Shown: positions 50,301 to 62,500, numbered from the stretch's first letter. The stretch: 64,000 nucleotides of DNA from Mya arenaria (GCF_026914265.1 NC_069126.1:78309232-78373231), one strand, 5' to 3'. A program made the numbers and translations. Notes: generated from the sequence alone by a model not told the origin.

Positions 50301-52488
50301 GGGAAACTCAGCCGATTTTGTCTAGTCGGATTACAATCGTGACTATGTCGTGACAGATTCGGTCGTTTTTTACCATGACAAAGATACAAATCGGGTCAGA
50401 ATCGGATTTAGAACGGGATAATCGGGACGAATTCTGCTGGAAACGGCTGGATCGGGACGCCTCCTTAACAATATGTTGTCGTGATTAAATAAATGTTTTT
50501 ACAAATTTTAATAAAAGTTTGAATTTCCAGCCACGAATCACAGGATCTTGATCAGACTTTTGACACATTTTAATCGGGAATGGTCCTATCAAGGACGGCA
50601 GTAAAATTCCTGAATGTGTGATTTAGGCTTATAATATTTTGTTCAAAGACACAAGGATTAAGTCCCGATTCTTTAAGCGCTTTTTTTGCGCTTAGTTGAA
50701 TAATGGCAGTACTGAGTATTCTAGAATTTTGGTTCATCTTTGTATGAAAATATTTGGTCAGTTCATGGATAATCACGAAAGCTTTCACTGCGTTCAAATA
50801 CCGACGAACAAAAATACTAAAACATTTAATTCTTAACAAATATAAAAACAGAGACACACAACACAGCAAACATAACACTAAAACAAAAATCGCCAGAAGT
50901 TGATAGTAATGGGTTTAAACCAGTGAAGTGCGCTCAACTTCACACTTGTCCCATGTTACCAAATTACATAAATATAAGATTATCGGAATGAGTTCATATC
51001 TTCGAGTAATATATAAACTTGCTTACCTTGATCTCCACAGAGTGCCTCAAATGCCTCACAACTGCCGTCCGTGCACTGTACGAATCCATCAGCGCATTCG
51101 GTTCCTGTTAAAATGTCATTCAAGTATAAAGATTGAAGGCCTAAACTATTATTTTTTTATCAGACGAGAAGAACCAACCTTACTAGCATGAATGAATGAA
51201 TAAAAGTAAAAAATGAACAAACACACAAACGAATGAACAAAAGAACGAACGAACGAGCGAATGAACGAACGAACGAACGAACGAACGAACGAACAAACGA
51301 ACGAACGAACGAACGAACGAACGAATGAATGGATGGATGAATGACAGAATGAATGATTGAATGAATGGATTGATGAATGAATGAATTAATTAATTAATTA
51401 ATGAATGAATGAGTGAATGAATGAATTAATTAATTAATGAATGAATGAATGAATGAATGAATGAATGAATGAATGAATTAATGAATGAATGAATGAATGA
51501 ATGAATGAATTTATGAATGAATTAATGAATTAATGAATGAATGAATGAGTGAATGAATGAATTAATTAATTAATGAATGAATGAATGAATGAATGAATGA
51601 ATGAATGAATGAATGAATGAATGAATGAATGAATGAATGAATGAATGAATGAATGAATGAATGAATGAATGAATTTTTAATTAATTAATTATTTATTTAT
51701 TTAATTAATGTATAATGATCAATGAAAGAATGAATGATCGAACGAACGAAAAAACGAAATAACGAACAAAGGAGCGAACAATCACACAAACACAATTACA
51801 TTATCTGCACCAGCAATCCGCTTAATAGTCATTAATTGCTCAAGTGATTTCCGTTACACGGAGACAGTAATGCGTTGAAAATATGACTATCATGAAATAA
51901 TATTTACTGCACTGTGTGTCGACAAATTTTGAAATATTTACCTGCTGGTGCTGAACTTGTGATTGGAAGATAGAGAGTCACACAGAAGCCTTAAATGGAA
52001 AAAATGTGGGACAGTTGAAGAATGTCAGTTATCAGATATTAGGCCACACCAAATTGATCTTTAGTTCCTCGGATTTTTGCCAAAAAAAAATGGAGCGAGC
52101 GAGCGAAATAAAAATAAAAATAAATTTATTTTTTTTATCATTTTTCATAAAATATGAAGCGAGCGCAAGCGAAAAACATATTAAAAATGGACAAATTACA
52201 CTTCAACCTATATTTACACTCAAAATATCTGGTTCACAGGTAAAAAAATTGGAGCGATCGCATGAAAAAAATAAAAATATTTTTTTTACATTTTCAAAAA
52301 AACAGGTGCGGCGAATCCGAGGAACGAAAGATCAATTTGGTGTGGCCTTAATATAAGATGTAGTATTTTACAGCTTCGATACTATATCAGCGATACATTT
52401 ATAAACTTGAAACAATTTTTTTTTTCCAATCAGTCTTTAAAGAGAGATTTAAGATCATTCACTTACATATCAAACTATAGATATCCAT
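40413..52488 (-). CDS. Secreted mucin-like protein with three half-LDLa-like cysteine modules, 228 aa
   Basis: Not a family I can name. Eight exons on the minus strand join without a phase error into 229 codons: 52488-52467, 51989-51942, 51104-51027, 48678-48553, 48262-48212, 45889-45785, 44878-44726 and 40516-40413 (stop TAG). Every intron is phase 1. The start MDIYSLICFCVTLYLPITSS is a hydrophobic signal peptide, likely cut after A23. Three modules follow: C27/C34/C39/C46, C114/C121/C126/C133 and C198/C205/C210/C217. All have the spacing C-x6-C-x4-C-x6-C, a DG before the third cysteine and E-x-F after it; modules 2 and 3 share CEPFH and EHDGS. The spacing equals the first four cysteines of an LDL-receptor class A repeat, but the last two cysteines and the acidic calcium motif are absent. 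Linkers 50-109 and 144-195 are Thr/Ser/Pro-rich, suggesting O-glycosylation. I infer an extracellular or mucus protein. Additional exons inside the large introns cannot be excluded. Confidence 0.85.
40573..43760. repeat. 82-bp satellite array, about 34 copies, in the last intron of the mucin-like gene
   Basis: Unit includes TGTAAATCGATTATGACGAC, AGTTATGAGATCATATAAAT, CACCAATCAATGAACTG and TTTACTGGGTATTAACCATT. Two sequence classes exist: one left of about 42480, and one right of 42970 with CACTCAAGGAACCG. A subset of units reads TGACGTCATATAAA. The array is interrupted by a SINE at 42583-42970. It starts about 55 bp upstream of the last exon. Confidence 0.96.
42583..42970 (+). mobile_element. 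tRNA-derived SINE inserted in the 82-bp array
   Basis: Head has a good A box (TGGCCAAGTGG) and B box (GGTTCGATCCC) about 40 bp apart, then a tRNA-unrelated body and a 3' part CGCAAGGTCTAAAGAATTGC. About 390 bp. The satellite is broken within TAATGTAA and resumes at ACTCGGTTGTG, so insertion postdates the array. Confidence 0.85.
43905..44215. repeat. Repeat family E with near-perfect hairpin
   Basis: 44076-44213 folds back: GTTACGAGGTTAGTAGGTG pairs with CACCTACTAACCCCGTAAC, and ACCCGATATGGGATATACG with CGTATATCCCATATCGGGT. To its left are CAGTCCTGGACC-type family sequences in the opposite orientation. Intron 7 of the mucin-like gene. Confidence 0.8.
44266..44312. repeat. (AAT)n microsatellite
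   Basis: About 14 AAT units following an A-rich stretch, next to the family E hairpin. Confidence 0.9.
45429..45680. mobile_element. MITE family B, copy 4
   Basis: Ends GCCCCAATTTCTCGATAC and TTCGAGAAATTGGGGCC with shared subterminal AACAGGATTAAGCTAA. Lies about 105 bp downstream of exon 6 of the mucin-like gene. Confidence 0.85.
46551..47904. repeat. 46-bp tandem repeat, about 29 copies, in the mucin-like gene
   Basis: Unit AATGTGCCAAGTGGCGGTGC plus TAAAATACGCTAAATGGAGGGGCGAA. Units toward the right use GTGACTAGTGGTGG and CGCTTAATGG, so variants are clustered by position. It lies in intron 5. Confidence 0.95.
47920..48182 (+). mobile_element. tRNA-derived SINE, V-SINE-like
   Basis: A box in TTAGTGCAGTGG and B box GGGTTCGATTCCC. 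The body contains GTCCGGGTACTCCGGTTTCC, which resembles the conserved central domain of V/Deu-type SINEs. It ends in an AT tail (GATAAATAAATTT) and abuts the 46-bp array. About 260 bp. It ends 30 bp from exon 5 of the mucin-like gene. Confidence 0.8.
48890..49521. mobile_element. Non-autonomous DNA transposon H (TA target)
   Basis: Inverted ends CTGAGTGAGTACCTAAATCG and CTGGGCGAGTACCTAAATCG (read inward) differ at two of about 24 positions. TA lies on both flanks, fitting a Tc1/mariner-type target. 632 bp with no coding capacity. Intron 3 of the mucin-like gene. Confidence 0.8.
49525..50035. repeat. ~85-bp degenerate tandem repeat
   Basis: About six imperfect units with AAGCCAGGAATTTAACGT, AAAGCCCTACACTC and AACAACGT. 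It starts immediately after transposon H. Confidence 0.75.
50036..51026. other. Intron 3 of the mucin-like gene, repeat-like segment
   Basis: 50085-50610 has recurrent AATCGGGA/TCGGATT motifs and a TTCACACAGTG edge, suggesting an unclassified dispersed element. The rest is plain AT-rich DNA. Confidence 0.3.
51205..51780. repeat. Compound tetranucleotide (GAAC/GAAT/TTAA)n microsatellite
   Basis: About 570 bp of GAAC, then GAAT with TTAA interruptions, then GAAC-like units again. Intron 2 of the mucin-like gene, about 100 bp upstream of exon 3. Confidence 0.95.
52041..52348. mobile_element. MITE family I (GGCCACACCAAATTGATC ends)
   Basis: 35-bp inverted termini with one mismatch: AGGCCACACCAAATTGATCT and AGATCAATTTGGTGTGGCCT as outer parts. 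TTA at both edges (52039-52041 and 52348-52350) suggests a 3-bp target duplication, PIF/Harbinger-like. Intron 1 of the mucin-like gene. Confidence 0.88.
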
Positions 52489-52949
52489 TGCTGCAGAATT
52501 AAATTTCGAACTATAAACAGAGTCAAAGTTAGTATACGTATACAGTTAATTATAACTTGCTTTAGAGCCTTAAAGTCCAAGATAAGAATTTTAAAGAGTT
52601 CATTAATAATGATGTTTAGTATTGGCATCTATCTATGATACAAATATAGACTTTTGTAAATATGGACCGAATGAAAAGTGTCTGATAATTTTACTATACG
52701 ATTAAACTAGTGTAAAGTGATATAATGTGAAAACATACGTTCAAATATTATTTCTAGTAGACTAAGCAGGATTTCAAAATCAACTCGAAACAAGTTTAAA
52801 ATTAATCTTTAAAAACAAGCCACATTGTCCTAGTGTTACTTCACAGTCTTTTCTAAAATAAATTGAACAACTGAAGGATTGGTATCTTAATCGTAGGCCT
52901 GACATTCCTAATAGGCTTCCGTTACAATTAATAATAAATCAAATCATTA

Positions 52950-54730
52950 CTGATTTGACTTCCGAGCGAGGTACATCTCCATTCTAAATATGCAAAGAAG
53001 TAAACCACTGTCGTCAAATTATCTAGGACGACTCTCCCCCAGGCACCCCAGGAAGAAAAGGATAGGGATGCAGCTGTAGAAGCCCCCACAATAGGAAGAG
53101 GCCGTGGCAGGGGCCGTGGAGCCATGGGAGGGGCAGGGCGGACCCCTGGTAAGGAAGACTAGTTAAGTCAGGGTCAACAAGTAACCACAGCACCTACAAA
53201 GGAGAATTTCTGCCCCCCCCCCTCCCCCATAGTGCTCTCTGAGGCCAAAAATAATGACATCGTGGAAGCGAATACAGGCAAACATAATGATATTGTGCAG
53301 GCAAACGCTGGCGAGAACAACGCACTTAACCATGCTCGTGCAACGTGGTGCGCAGACAGCCGAAGCGGTTGGTCAGTTTACCAAATGCAGTATCCACCAC
53401 TATGATGGCTCGTGACAGACAATAGTTAAGGATTCTCTCTTCATGGTTCATGTGCCGCCTTGAGAAATATTTCATCAGCCAGGTTTTCGATGGCTAATGC
53501 TTCGTTAGCAATGATGTAGTATCTCTGTCAACATGAAGTGTATGGTATTGTTGTGGCCAACAGATGCGGTCGGTGATGATATGGTCTCTGAAGTCACCGT
53601 CATTCCAGATCTGCCAATCAGACCAGGAGCCAGGAAGCCGACATTGATCTACTAGCACTTATAGTCTACCGTAGTCATATGGGCGATGAAGTGGTACTCC
53701 TTTTAGTTATAGTAAATTGATTCGTCCGTTTTCTTATTGCAACGTGCTTTCTAGTCCAGTGCGCCTATATCATATGAAAATTGCCAACTGGTGTTGAAGA
53801 GTTCTGCTGCACCACCCCCCTCGTCCGGGGCAGTGGGGATGTTGAGAACGTCTTCAGAGTACTCTGCTAAGATGGCCTTCCTGAGTATATTAGCGAGTGG
53901 TATCTGAATCCATTGACAAGCTGACGGAGAGTGACCGCATTTCCTCTTTTTTATCTTTAGGGTCAGTCGGTTCACAAGGTCCTGGAGTAGGAGGGGTCAA
54001 TTATAAGAAAGGTTTTGAAGGCGGCCACATCCTCCCTCCTAAACCCTTTATTAGTTTGTGGTACTGGCCGAAAGCCTCGCATCACCGTAGCCTGTCCCTG
54101 CATGATGCGAGGGGCTCTCTCTCCCCTTCCTCTTCTATCTTATTCCTTCTTGAGCAGCAACATAGTCAGAACTGTGGCTTAGCAAAAACACAAATGACTT
54201 GAGGTCATACATGGAGGGGTACATCTTGGTTCTCTGGCAGATGGTATCTACCTTCCTTGATGCGGTAGAGCGTTCCGCAAAGTATCAAAACGTACCACAG
54301 TCTAGCAGAAACGTAGCATAAGGCAGAACAACGTAGACAACTGTAGCATAACGCAGATCCTAACCTAGTACAACGTGTTAGAACGTTTTATAGTGTGAGG
54401 CATTACGCGGACGGAGGAACAAAGACACTGCGTAGCGTAACACAGCACACCGTGTAAACAAACGCATAAGAAAGAATGAGCCGGTAAACATTCTTGTTTC
54501 GTTTTACTACATTAAAACACGTTCTTATACGTTGTAGAACGTTTTTTGGAAAACGCAAGACAATCTTGAACAAAAACATAATAATTTCAGTTCACGTTTT
54601 AGCCACGTTGTTCTTAATTTGCTCACGTTGTTGCCACGTTTTCCAACGTAACTTAACGTGGCGGCAAAACGTGACACTATGACTTGGGTATAAACAACAT
54701 TCATACGAGAATTTAGGACGTTTTCGGCCA
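52950..54730. other. Compositionally distinct segment, unassigned
   Basis: More GC-rich than its surroundings. 53090-53160 would encode a GRGRGRGRGA-type Arg/Gly run on the plus strand, and 53751-53975 has an open minus-strand frame. 54300-54720 repeats ACGTT/AACGT motifs. It may be a decayed retroelement relic or multicopy sequence; no family can be assigned. Confidence 0.25.
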
Positions 54731-55415
54731 CATTTTAAGGAAATATAAAAGAAAATGACACAAAGGAATAATAAGACACGACAACAACATAATATAATTC
54801 TATAATTTGATACTTTCGTGATCGCTTTCGTAACAAATTAATAACATGATCGTTATCAATTCGATTTTACATAATAGGATCTTATGGAAAGAAAACTCTA
54901 AATCAACATAATTCTCGCGATGCCTGATGAACGTATATTCATGCATATATACAACAACAACGTAGAAAAGTTGGCTTAGTTTACGATAAATGACCTTTTT
55001 TCTAAAAATGACTGTAAATGCTAGCCAAACGATTCGTGTCATATTCAACATGATTGTCACGCTTTTTGTCTTAAACCGCAAGGTTCTTTTACAAACGCCT
55101 TTGCATGTACAAATATAGAAAATGCAATAAGATCATCCTGCACTAATGACTAAATGAATAATAACACAAAAAAAGGACATATATATCTAGTCGCAAAAAT
55201 GTCCGAAATTCTTCTCTGAACGTTGTTAACGCATGTTGTCTGTATCATGTGGTATGTACACTGTGAAGTATAACTGTTTCTGATATTAAATGTATATCAA
55301 ACTCAACTGGAACAAAGTATGTGAGATGCTTTCCATTTGTTTTGCAGCAACAAAGCATGTATATCATGCATAACATTACATCATGAATCCCTTTGACCGA
55401 AGTCCGTCTTCTAAA
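54731..55415. other. Intergenic, nothing recognised
   Basis: AT-rich interval with no supported feature. Confidence 0.35.
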
Positions 55416-55500
55416 ACGTAGCCTCGGTAAACCTCGTTTCCGCAAAACACCCTACGCTCGGGTCGGAATGAACCTATCTTACACTTTCGGCCATGGAAGA
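55416..55500. repeat. Repeat family F fragment
   Basis: AACCTCGTTTCCGCAAAACA, CGCTCGGGTCGGAATGAACC and TATCTTACA are the inverse of the start of the copy at 59195. Confidence 0.7.
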
Positions 55501-56497
55501 TACTTATTATCTATAAGATGATTTGTCTTTCTAAAACCCATAACCGAAACCCTTAGTCACAATTAACTGGTGACTTGTTTTATACAAAAAAGGTGAAACC
55601 ATGACCAAAATTTATCTATTTGATGACTAAGACAATAACGAAAACTTCATCAAACGAACTGATAGTTAGTTTGATGTGCCTTTTTGTAGTTTAATGCTGA
55701 TTGGTCGTGACAGACAAAATCATGCCTGCCCAAGGGATGGGTAATGTTCCATCATAGATCTTCGCTTTTCCTACCGATATCATTTTCCTAGATTGAGTTT
55801 TAATCAGGTTTGATTTTTTTAATTTATTGTCATGAATACTGTTTATGTAACGAACATTGCTATCATGTCTTTGAATTGAAAGCCTGTACGCCGTAAGATT
55901 AGTCCTCTGTACATTTCACCATTCACATTCAACAAGGTGTTTAAATACGATAAACAAACGAATAAAGTCACGAATGTCAACGTTTAATGTTGTCTATTTT
56001 AATCTTTTTCATAATGATTCAATAAACGAATCAATGACAGAATCCACTGGTGTTAACATTCTTCAATGTTCTTGGCACAAACCCCAACATTTGCTAATAC
56101 ATACATGTCGAGGCATGTGTGGTAAGGCTGTGGTGTTTGTATGGAATTGTGCTATATATGTGTTGTTCTGTAGGTTCTGTTCTTGTTTACTGTGTGCGAG
56201 GCTTTCACACAGTGTCACAAAAAGGGTTATCATGATAATTTGGTTTCGTGGATTGTCCTTGTTTCCATTGCATCACAATGATCAAAACAAAACAAGCAAA
56301 CCGAGCATATAACACAAAGGATCTATATGTACATCAATATAATGTGGTCAATAACAGATGTGGTAATCGCATTGTCCTCAAAACCACATATAATTATAAG
56401 AACACGCTCTCAGCTTGCTTTGACAATTCATCTTAGATATAAAACAAAACAAAAAGTCTGTTTAAAAAAAACCTATTCATTCCAAGAATATCCTTAT
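55501..56497. other. Downstream flank of the metalloprotease gene
   Basis: AT-rich, no recognised gene. A 112-codon open frame at 55974-56312 shows no family features and no intron context. Confidence 0.35.
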
Positions 56498-56503
56498 TTT
56501 ATT
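56498..56503 (-). promoter_or_regulatory. Polyadenylation signal of the metalloprotease gene
   Basis: AATAAA on the minus strand, about 70 bp after the TGA stop. It supports the assigned last exon. Confidence 0.6.
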
Positions 56504-56573
56504 TAGCATTAATTGATCACAATTCGAATTCGTATTACAGCTGATATATACGATCTGGCTGAACGTTTGTCTC

Positions 56574-59500
56574 TCAGGGGCATTCACAAGGAGGACAGGT
56601 GTCGGTTGGTGAGGTCTGCGGACAGATGGAAAACTGGTCCACACACTTTCCCTTGTAACACATCTGTAACAATATATTGTTTATAATCAGTGGTTTAAAG
56701 ACGGTAAAAGGTTAATCTAAAAGCGCCGCAATGCGACGAAACCAGTTTTTTTTTAATATTGGCAATTAGAAATTATAGCCAATTATAATCTTGTATGAGG
56801 AAAATCAGAAACAGCCTGGTATCCTGTTATCGAACCCGTACCCTCTTCGGACAGAGGATATACAACTAGACCTCTCTCACTCTCCATTTTCCAATTAAAA
56901 TACAATCTTTGATCTGTACGTTACACACTTTTGGCAAAGCAGTAGCAGTGCATTATAGACATTGCTTTTACGTTTACGAACCTTGTTGTCCCCACACGGC
57001 GTGCCGTTCCACATGTACTGTAGGGCCTTGTTACACTTGCGCTCCTCTGATTTGCACGTTACAACGCCGTATCCCTGACAACCAGTGTCGCCCTCGAATG
57101 TCTGAAGTTACGACAATCACTTATCAAATATTGTTTCAATTTGCAGCAGAACATCGTCAAAAATGCAATTTAAAAATCTGGGTGCTTTATTTCATTCGGT
57201 ATATATGACCGGGGATTTACTGTAGGGACATACCTTGCATGCTATACTGTCCGCATAGCGTGTCTGGCGCTTACATTGCTGGTCCAGAGAATTGTCTTGT
57301 CCCCCCAACATTCCGTTACACAATGCCTCCTTAAACTGGTCGTCAGTGAACCCGTGGCTAGCAGTGCAGTCCGAGAACCTGACAATCATATAGGGGTTGC
57401 GTGATCATTTATCAAAATAATGGAACATCAGACCCCAACTTTTCGAAACTTCTTAGGCTTAACACGCGTAAGGAGCTTATTTCAATAAGCCAAAATACTT
57501 ACTTAAATTTGATTTTGATAGAGCTTATTTCAATAAGCCAAAATACATACTTAAATTTGATTTTGATAAAGGGTCTAATATAAAGTCTAAAATCTCTTAA
57601 TTTGGAGTATATAGTAATGGTACACAAAGAATAGAAAATCGAAAACAGCGAGCTTAGCTTTACCCTGTATAGGCTGTTAATGGACATAAGAAGTTTCGAG
57701 ATCTTTGGGTCAAACATCCATCAAAGGTTGGTGTTCTTCAGTATATCGCTTAATTGCACTTAGTTATCCAGTTCTCTATAAACTTGTTTGATTTGGCTGT
57801 CGAATAAGTCCAATACTAGTTTAGCCAAAGTTAATAAACATGCTATCCATGTGTGTATTGTCATAACAAAAAATCACTACCAATTTTTGTGAACGCTTTT
57901 CAAGCTGTGTTTAAAACCCCCAAACATTTTTACATGACGACATCAAAGATATATCTCATCGTGTTTCCATTTTCACCACTTTTGAAATATAATTTAATCC
58001 AATTCGATGCTGCTGTTTGCAAATGTTGTTTTTATTGTGTGCTTCAAATGGATATTCATTTCATAATAATAATCCAAATGTCCGAAATTTTCTAACAGTA
58101 CATACTTCTCAAGGTGAGCCTGTATCTGCGCGACGCTGCACGTGGAGAAGCCGTATTGAGTGTCCACGGTGTTTCCGCTATGCCGGAAGTACCACGGGGA
58201 CATGACGTACTTGCCTCCAGGACAGTCAGTGCCGGAGTCATGGTCTGCAACCAGACTGTGAAAGCATTAAATATACATGTCAACATATACGTTACACAAA
58301 AACAAACAGTTTATAGACTATGTCAGGGCGCAGTATTATACACTTTTTTACAATGTCAATGAGCACACTTAGTCAGTGTTTGTTATCATGGTGCTTTATC
58401 ACTATAGTGTGAATGCATTATTTAAACACATTTTAGAAAACAACCTGTATTTAAGGCCAATGAAATTGCGGATAGGCAATCACTAAGTCCTAGGAATAAG
58501 CATTAATAATTTCAACATTCGCGGGGTTTTCAAGGTCCGCCTATTGCCACTCATTCAATACACAATCCCTGCATATATTTTACGTTAATAATGTGTCAGC
58601 CAATGCGGAAGTATTCTAAGACAGTTAGATGAGTTAAGTAATATTTAAATGGTTAAGGAGGGCTCGTCCTTCTATTATTAATCATTAAAATGTTACTTCA
58701 TGTTATCAATCTATTACCAAAACCACATTGATTTTCTTAGTAATTACGGTTTCACTTTTAAATCCAAATCGATATCCACAGGTGTCCTCGGAACAATCAG
58801 CTTTAGCAGGCGGCTGTGGTGTTTCATACCTGTTCGACAATTCTTTGCTAATTGTTTCAAATATTGTTTCACAGACACTTTAAACATTGCTATGCCTTTC
58901 TCGTTGTAAATAGGTTCGTATATAGCAAGTGCTAGTGTTGAACGCTTTTGGGTTACTTCTTATTACATTAATAATGAAATGATATCAAGTTATCACCGCT
59001 TTATCACTGGTAACGAAATTTATATACGGATTAAACTTTGTATTGAACGATATATACGTACGCATGTCCGAGTTCGTGGGCGGCGATTTGGAAGATGTTG
59101 TCTCGGAGATATTCGTTGATGGAGTAGCGGTATGTGGATGGCGCCGTGCAAACGGTACCCATGTATGCGTAACCTGGAGATTATAAGTATCTTCCATGGC
59201 CGAGTCTAAGATAGGTTCATTCCGACCCGAGCGTATGGTGTTTTGCGGAAACGAGGTTTACCGATTTTTCTCCCACCTCAGTTAAACAAAATTAAGTAAA
59301 ATCATATTTTTTGCTGGAACTCTTTTTTGCTTAGTGAAAATAATTGCGTATGCGATAATTCGTTGTTGTCATGGATTTGCGCGCAGTGAATTAGATGATG
59401 TTAATAGTCAAATCGGCCTTTAAATAGTTCAAAGTAGAGTGAAGCATTAGTTCTTGAAAGGTGCGTGAAAACTGTTTTATTGTGATATTTGAAGCGATAA

Positions 59501-62500
59501 ATAATTAAATAGCGTTCTTCATATTGCCACAAGACAAGGTTTCCATGATGCTACAGACGACAGTCTTCAACAAGGGAGGTAATTACAATGTGGCGACCAT
59601 TGAAAAGGAGTTCCATACGGGCATTTTATCTTCGCCCGTGAGCAAGATAAGAAATTCTAGCATGGTTAAATTATTGGATCTACTTATCTGAGGTGGGAGA
59701 AAAAAATGGTAATCCGCCAAGTGCCATTTACTACTTATTTAGGTGAGACATAATGGGTTTAACATTTGTAAATATATGATTGCATATTCTGCTTGCGCAT
59801 TTTGCTGCATTATGAATACCACCACGGTCATAAAATGAATTAATAATTTAAAATGCTCAGTTCATTTGCAAAGGTAATATTCGGTCTCAATGATAATTAT
59901 TATTGTGTGTACAAGACTACTAAACACATCCTCGTAAAAATGGTACGTACCAAGCAATCCGCCACCACCGGAATATAAGTTGTATCTGAAATGGAGCAAA
60001 AGTTCCACTGCTGAAGATTCAGTGATGAAGAATTATTGATAAATGGACATTTTGAATGAAGTGTTTGGTTAAGTATCTAACCTTACTTGTATTCCCTTCT
60101 TGAGTTTTGAAACCTAGTCCCACGGTATTCATATTAATACAATGTGAATAACTGACAAAAGACGCTATTAAGAAGTTCAACTTTCGCGGGTGTTTAAATA
60201 GTAGCACTGCAATCATAAATCAGTAAAAACATGTCGGCAATTTCGTTGCATATTATAAAAATAACTTAAGGTAACATATTTTTGTTTATTTGTTGATGTT
60301 TACTTTTTTATATATCAGATTCATCCTCAGATATAGACTAAACAATTCCAAAATTGTTTTTGGTAGCCGAGTTTCTACCCTTTACAGTTATTTCTATATG
60401 TTTCAAGTTCATGCAATCGCCCTGTACCTACCCAGTAACGACCATGGCGTGTTCCCAGGGCTTATCGGTGATGCCGCTGTTAATCCAATCGCGCAAAGTC
60501 TGGTCGAATGTTCCATCCACGTTCAGGATGTTGTCGTTATAGCTGTAGTCAGTGGACCACGCAAAGTTCGTTCCGTACTGTGATTCGAGATAGAATGGAT
60601 TATAAAACAGTCAGTATGGCGTCATCCCACCGCTTTTAACGTGCAGTTTGAGGGAAACTTAATCTAAAAGGGGAAATGTACTCTTATAATTGATTGATGT
60701 CAAAGAGATAAATAAACAAAAGACGGTGTGTTACAACGATGAATGACATCTCAAACGTAACACAACCGAGATTCGGCTTCAATGAATTATCCCCTAAGGA
60801 AAGATCATAGCCTCGATAAAGACTATCATCCTATTAAGCCATTGCGATAATGAAGAAATAGGACATGGTTTGATAAGCAATTACATGGAAATTATTTCAT
60901 TTCCGCACTTAAAGACCTAGTTTAAGCCTTTTATAAGTGACCCCCCCCCCCCCCCCCCCCAATCTGTGTACAGTACACAACCTCAGTGGATTGATTTTAA
61001 TCTACTTGCCTTGATCCCTCTTACCAGATCTCCGATCTGTGTATCCTGCTGTGCAGTTTTTTTTTTTTTGGGGGGGGGGGAGGTTTATTGTAGAAATGGA
61101 CCCTAAATGGCCTTGAGCCAATAAACGAATACACAGGAAATTGGCCCCTACTGTGACACTTGTGCAATTAGCAGGAGATGCATAGCAGGGGATTATCATG
61201 CCAAACTATCTCTAAACTAGGCCTTTAACATAAATCAAACAATAAGCTCCGCGCCATTCCATTAGAGGAAATGTATATTCAACCTGACGTGGGTTGTTCA
61301 TGCATATACAGTGCGTTTAAAGGCAATTTGTGTTGTTCCTGCCCTAAATGTATACTTCAATATATTTTCTAAATTTAAATATATAACTTTAACATATTTA
61401 CATTCATCTAACGAGGTTTGAAAGTGCAAATATGGAGACACAATGATCAAGGGTTTGATTATGTGATCTATGTTTATAGAGTTGATAATGAAATTAATAA
61501 GACCATTTTGAATTTATTTATTGTATTTCTAAGAACAACTAATTCTGCGATATTGCTGATTATCGCAGGCTCTTAAAATCATTTTGTTTATATTCAAATG
61601 TTAAAGAAAAAAATAACTGCTTCCATAAGGCCTTTAAAATCATTCTTATTAACATTATGTCTGAAAAGATTCGACACAAATATACTCATATATTGAATCT
61701 GTACAATGATGTCAAATATTGACAGTCATGAAATTTATTCATTGCTTTTCATAATACTTGTTGCATCTCGATGTTTCATTGGTCCAGCAGTAAAGAATTC
61801 GTCCAGCAAATCAAAGATGCGGGGAAAAAACCTTCCGTCAATCTAAACTTCTTCTTATAATTTCTTTGTAATTTTAACTTTTTAAGCTTTTATATACTTC
61901 TGCTTTTCAAAGCGTTAGAAAAATGTTTAATATTGGGTACTTCAGCAACGGAGTTTATTAGCTTTTAAAGGTTACCTCTGGATAGATAATGGCGCTCGGA
62001 TAAACATAAATATCCAGCTCTCCTCCCGTTATTTCTTTGATGCTGGAGTAGTACACATTCAACTGTAAAAAAGCACGGTAGATAAAATAGTATACATAAA
62101 TGCAAATGGTAAAATATCTTTTTGAAGCATTAACAATAGTGCCACCCTTAATATTAAGGTCTAAATTCAGGATAAACACAACATGGTGTTTGCACTTCGA
62201 TGTACAGTGTATTTTAAGTTTGAAGTCGTCAAACAGACTGTTTACTAAGACACCGATTATGTGTTGCGTTGTGGAAATCGCTAAAATGTTCGAAGGTTGG
62301 CGTAAACTAAAGGTAACTAACTTGGGACCAGGGATATTGCTCGATTGCTCGACATAATTAGGTTTCGATGCAGCGTGGGTATATTTTATATTAAAATAGA
62401 AGGAAAACAGTTCGGGACCAAGCTCGAGGGAACGCCGGTTCTCGAACGACCGCTAGTTTCACTGTATAACTGTTATTTAATTTGTATTTCCTTGGAGAAG

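Noticed and set aside
60290-60583. Plus-strand open frame
   Set aside because: It is the shadow of a metalloprotease catalytic-domain exon on the minus strand.
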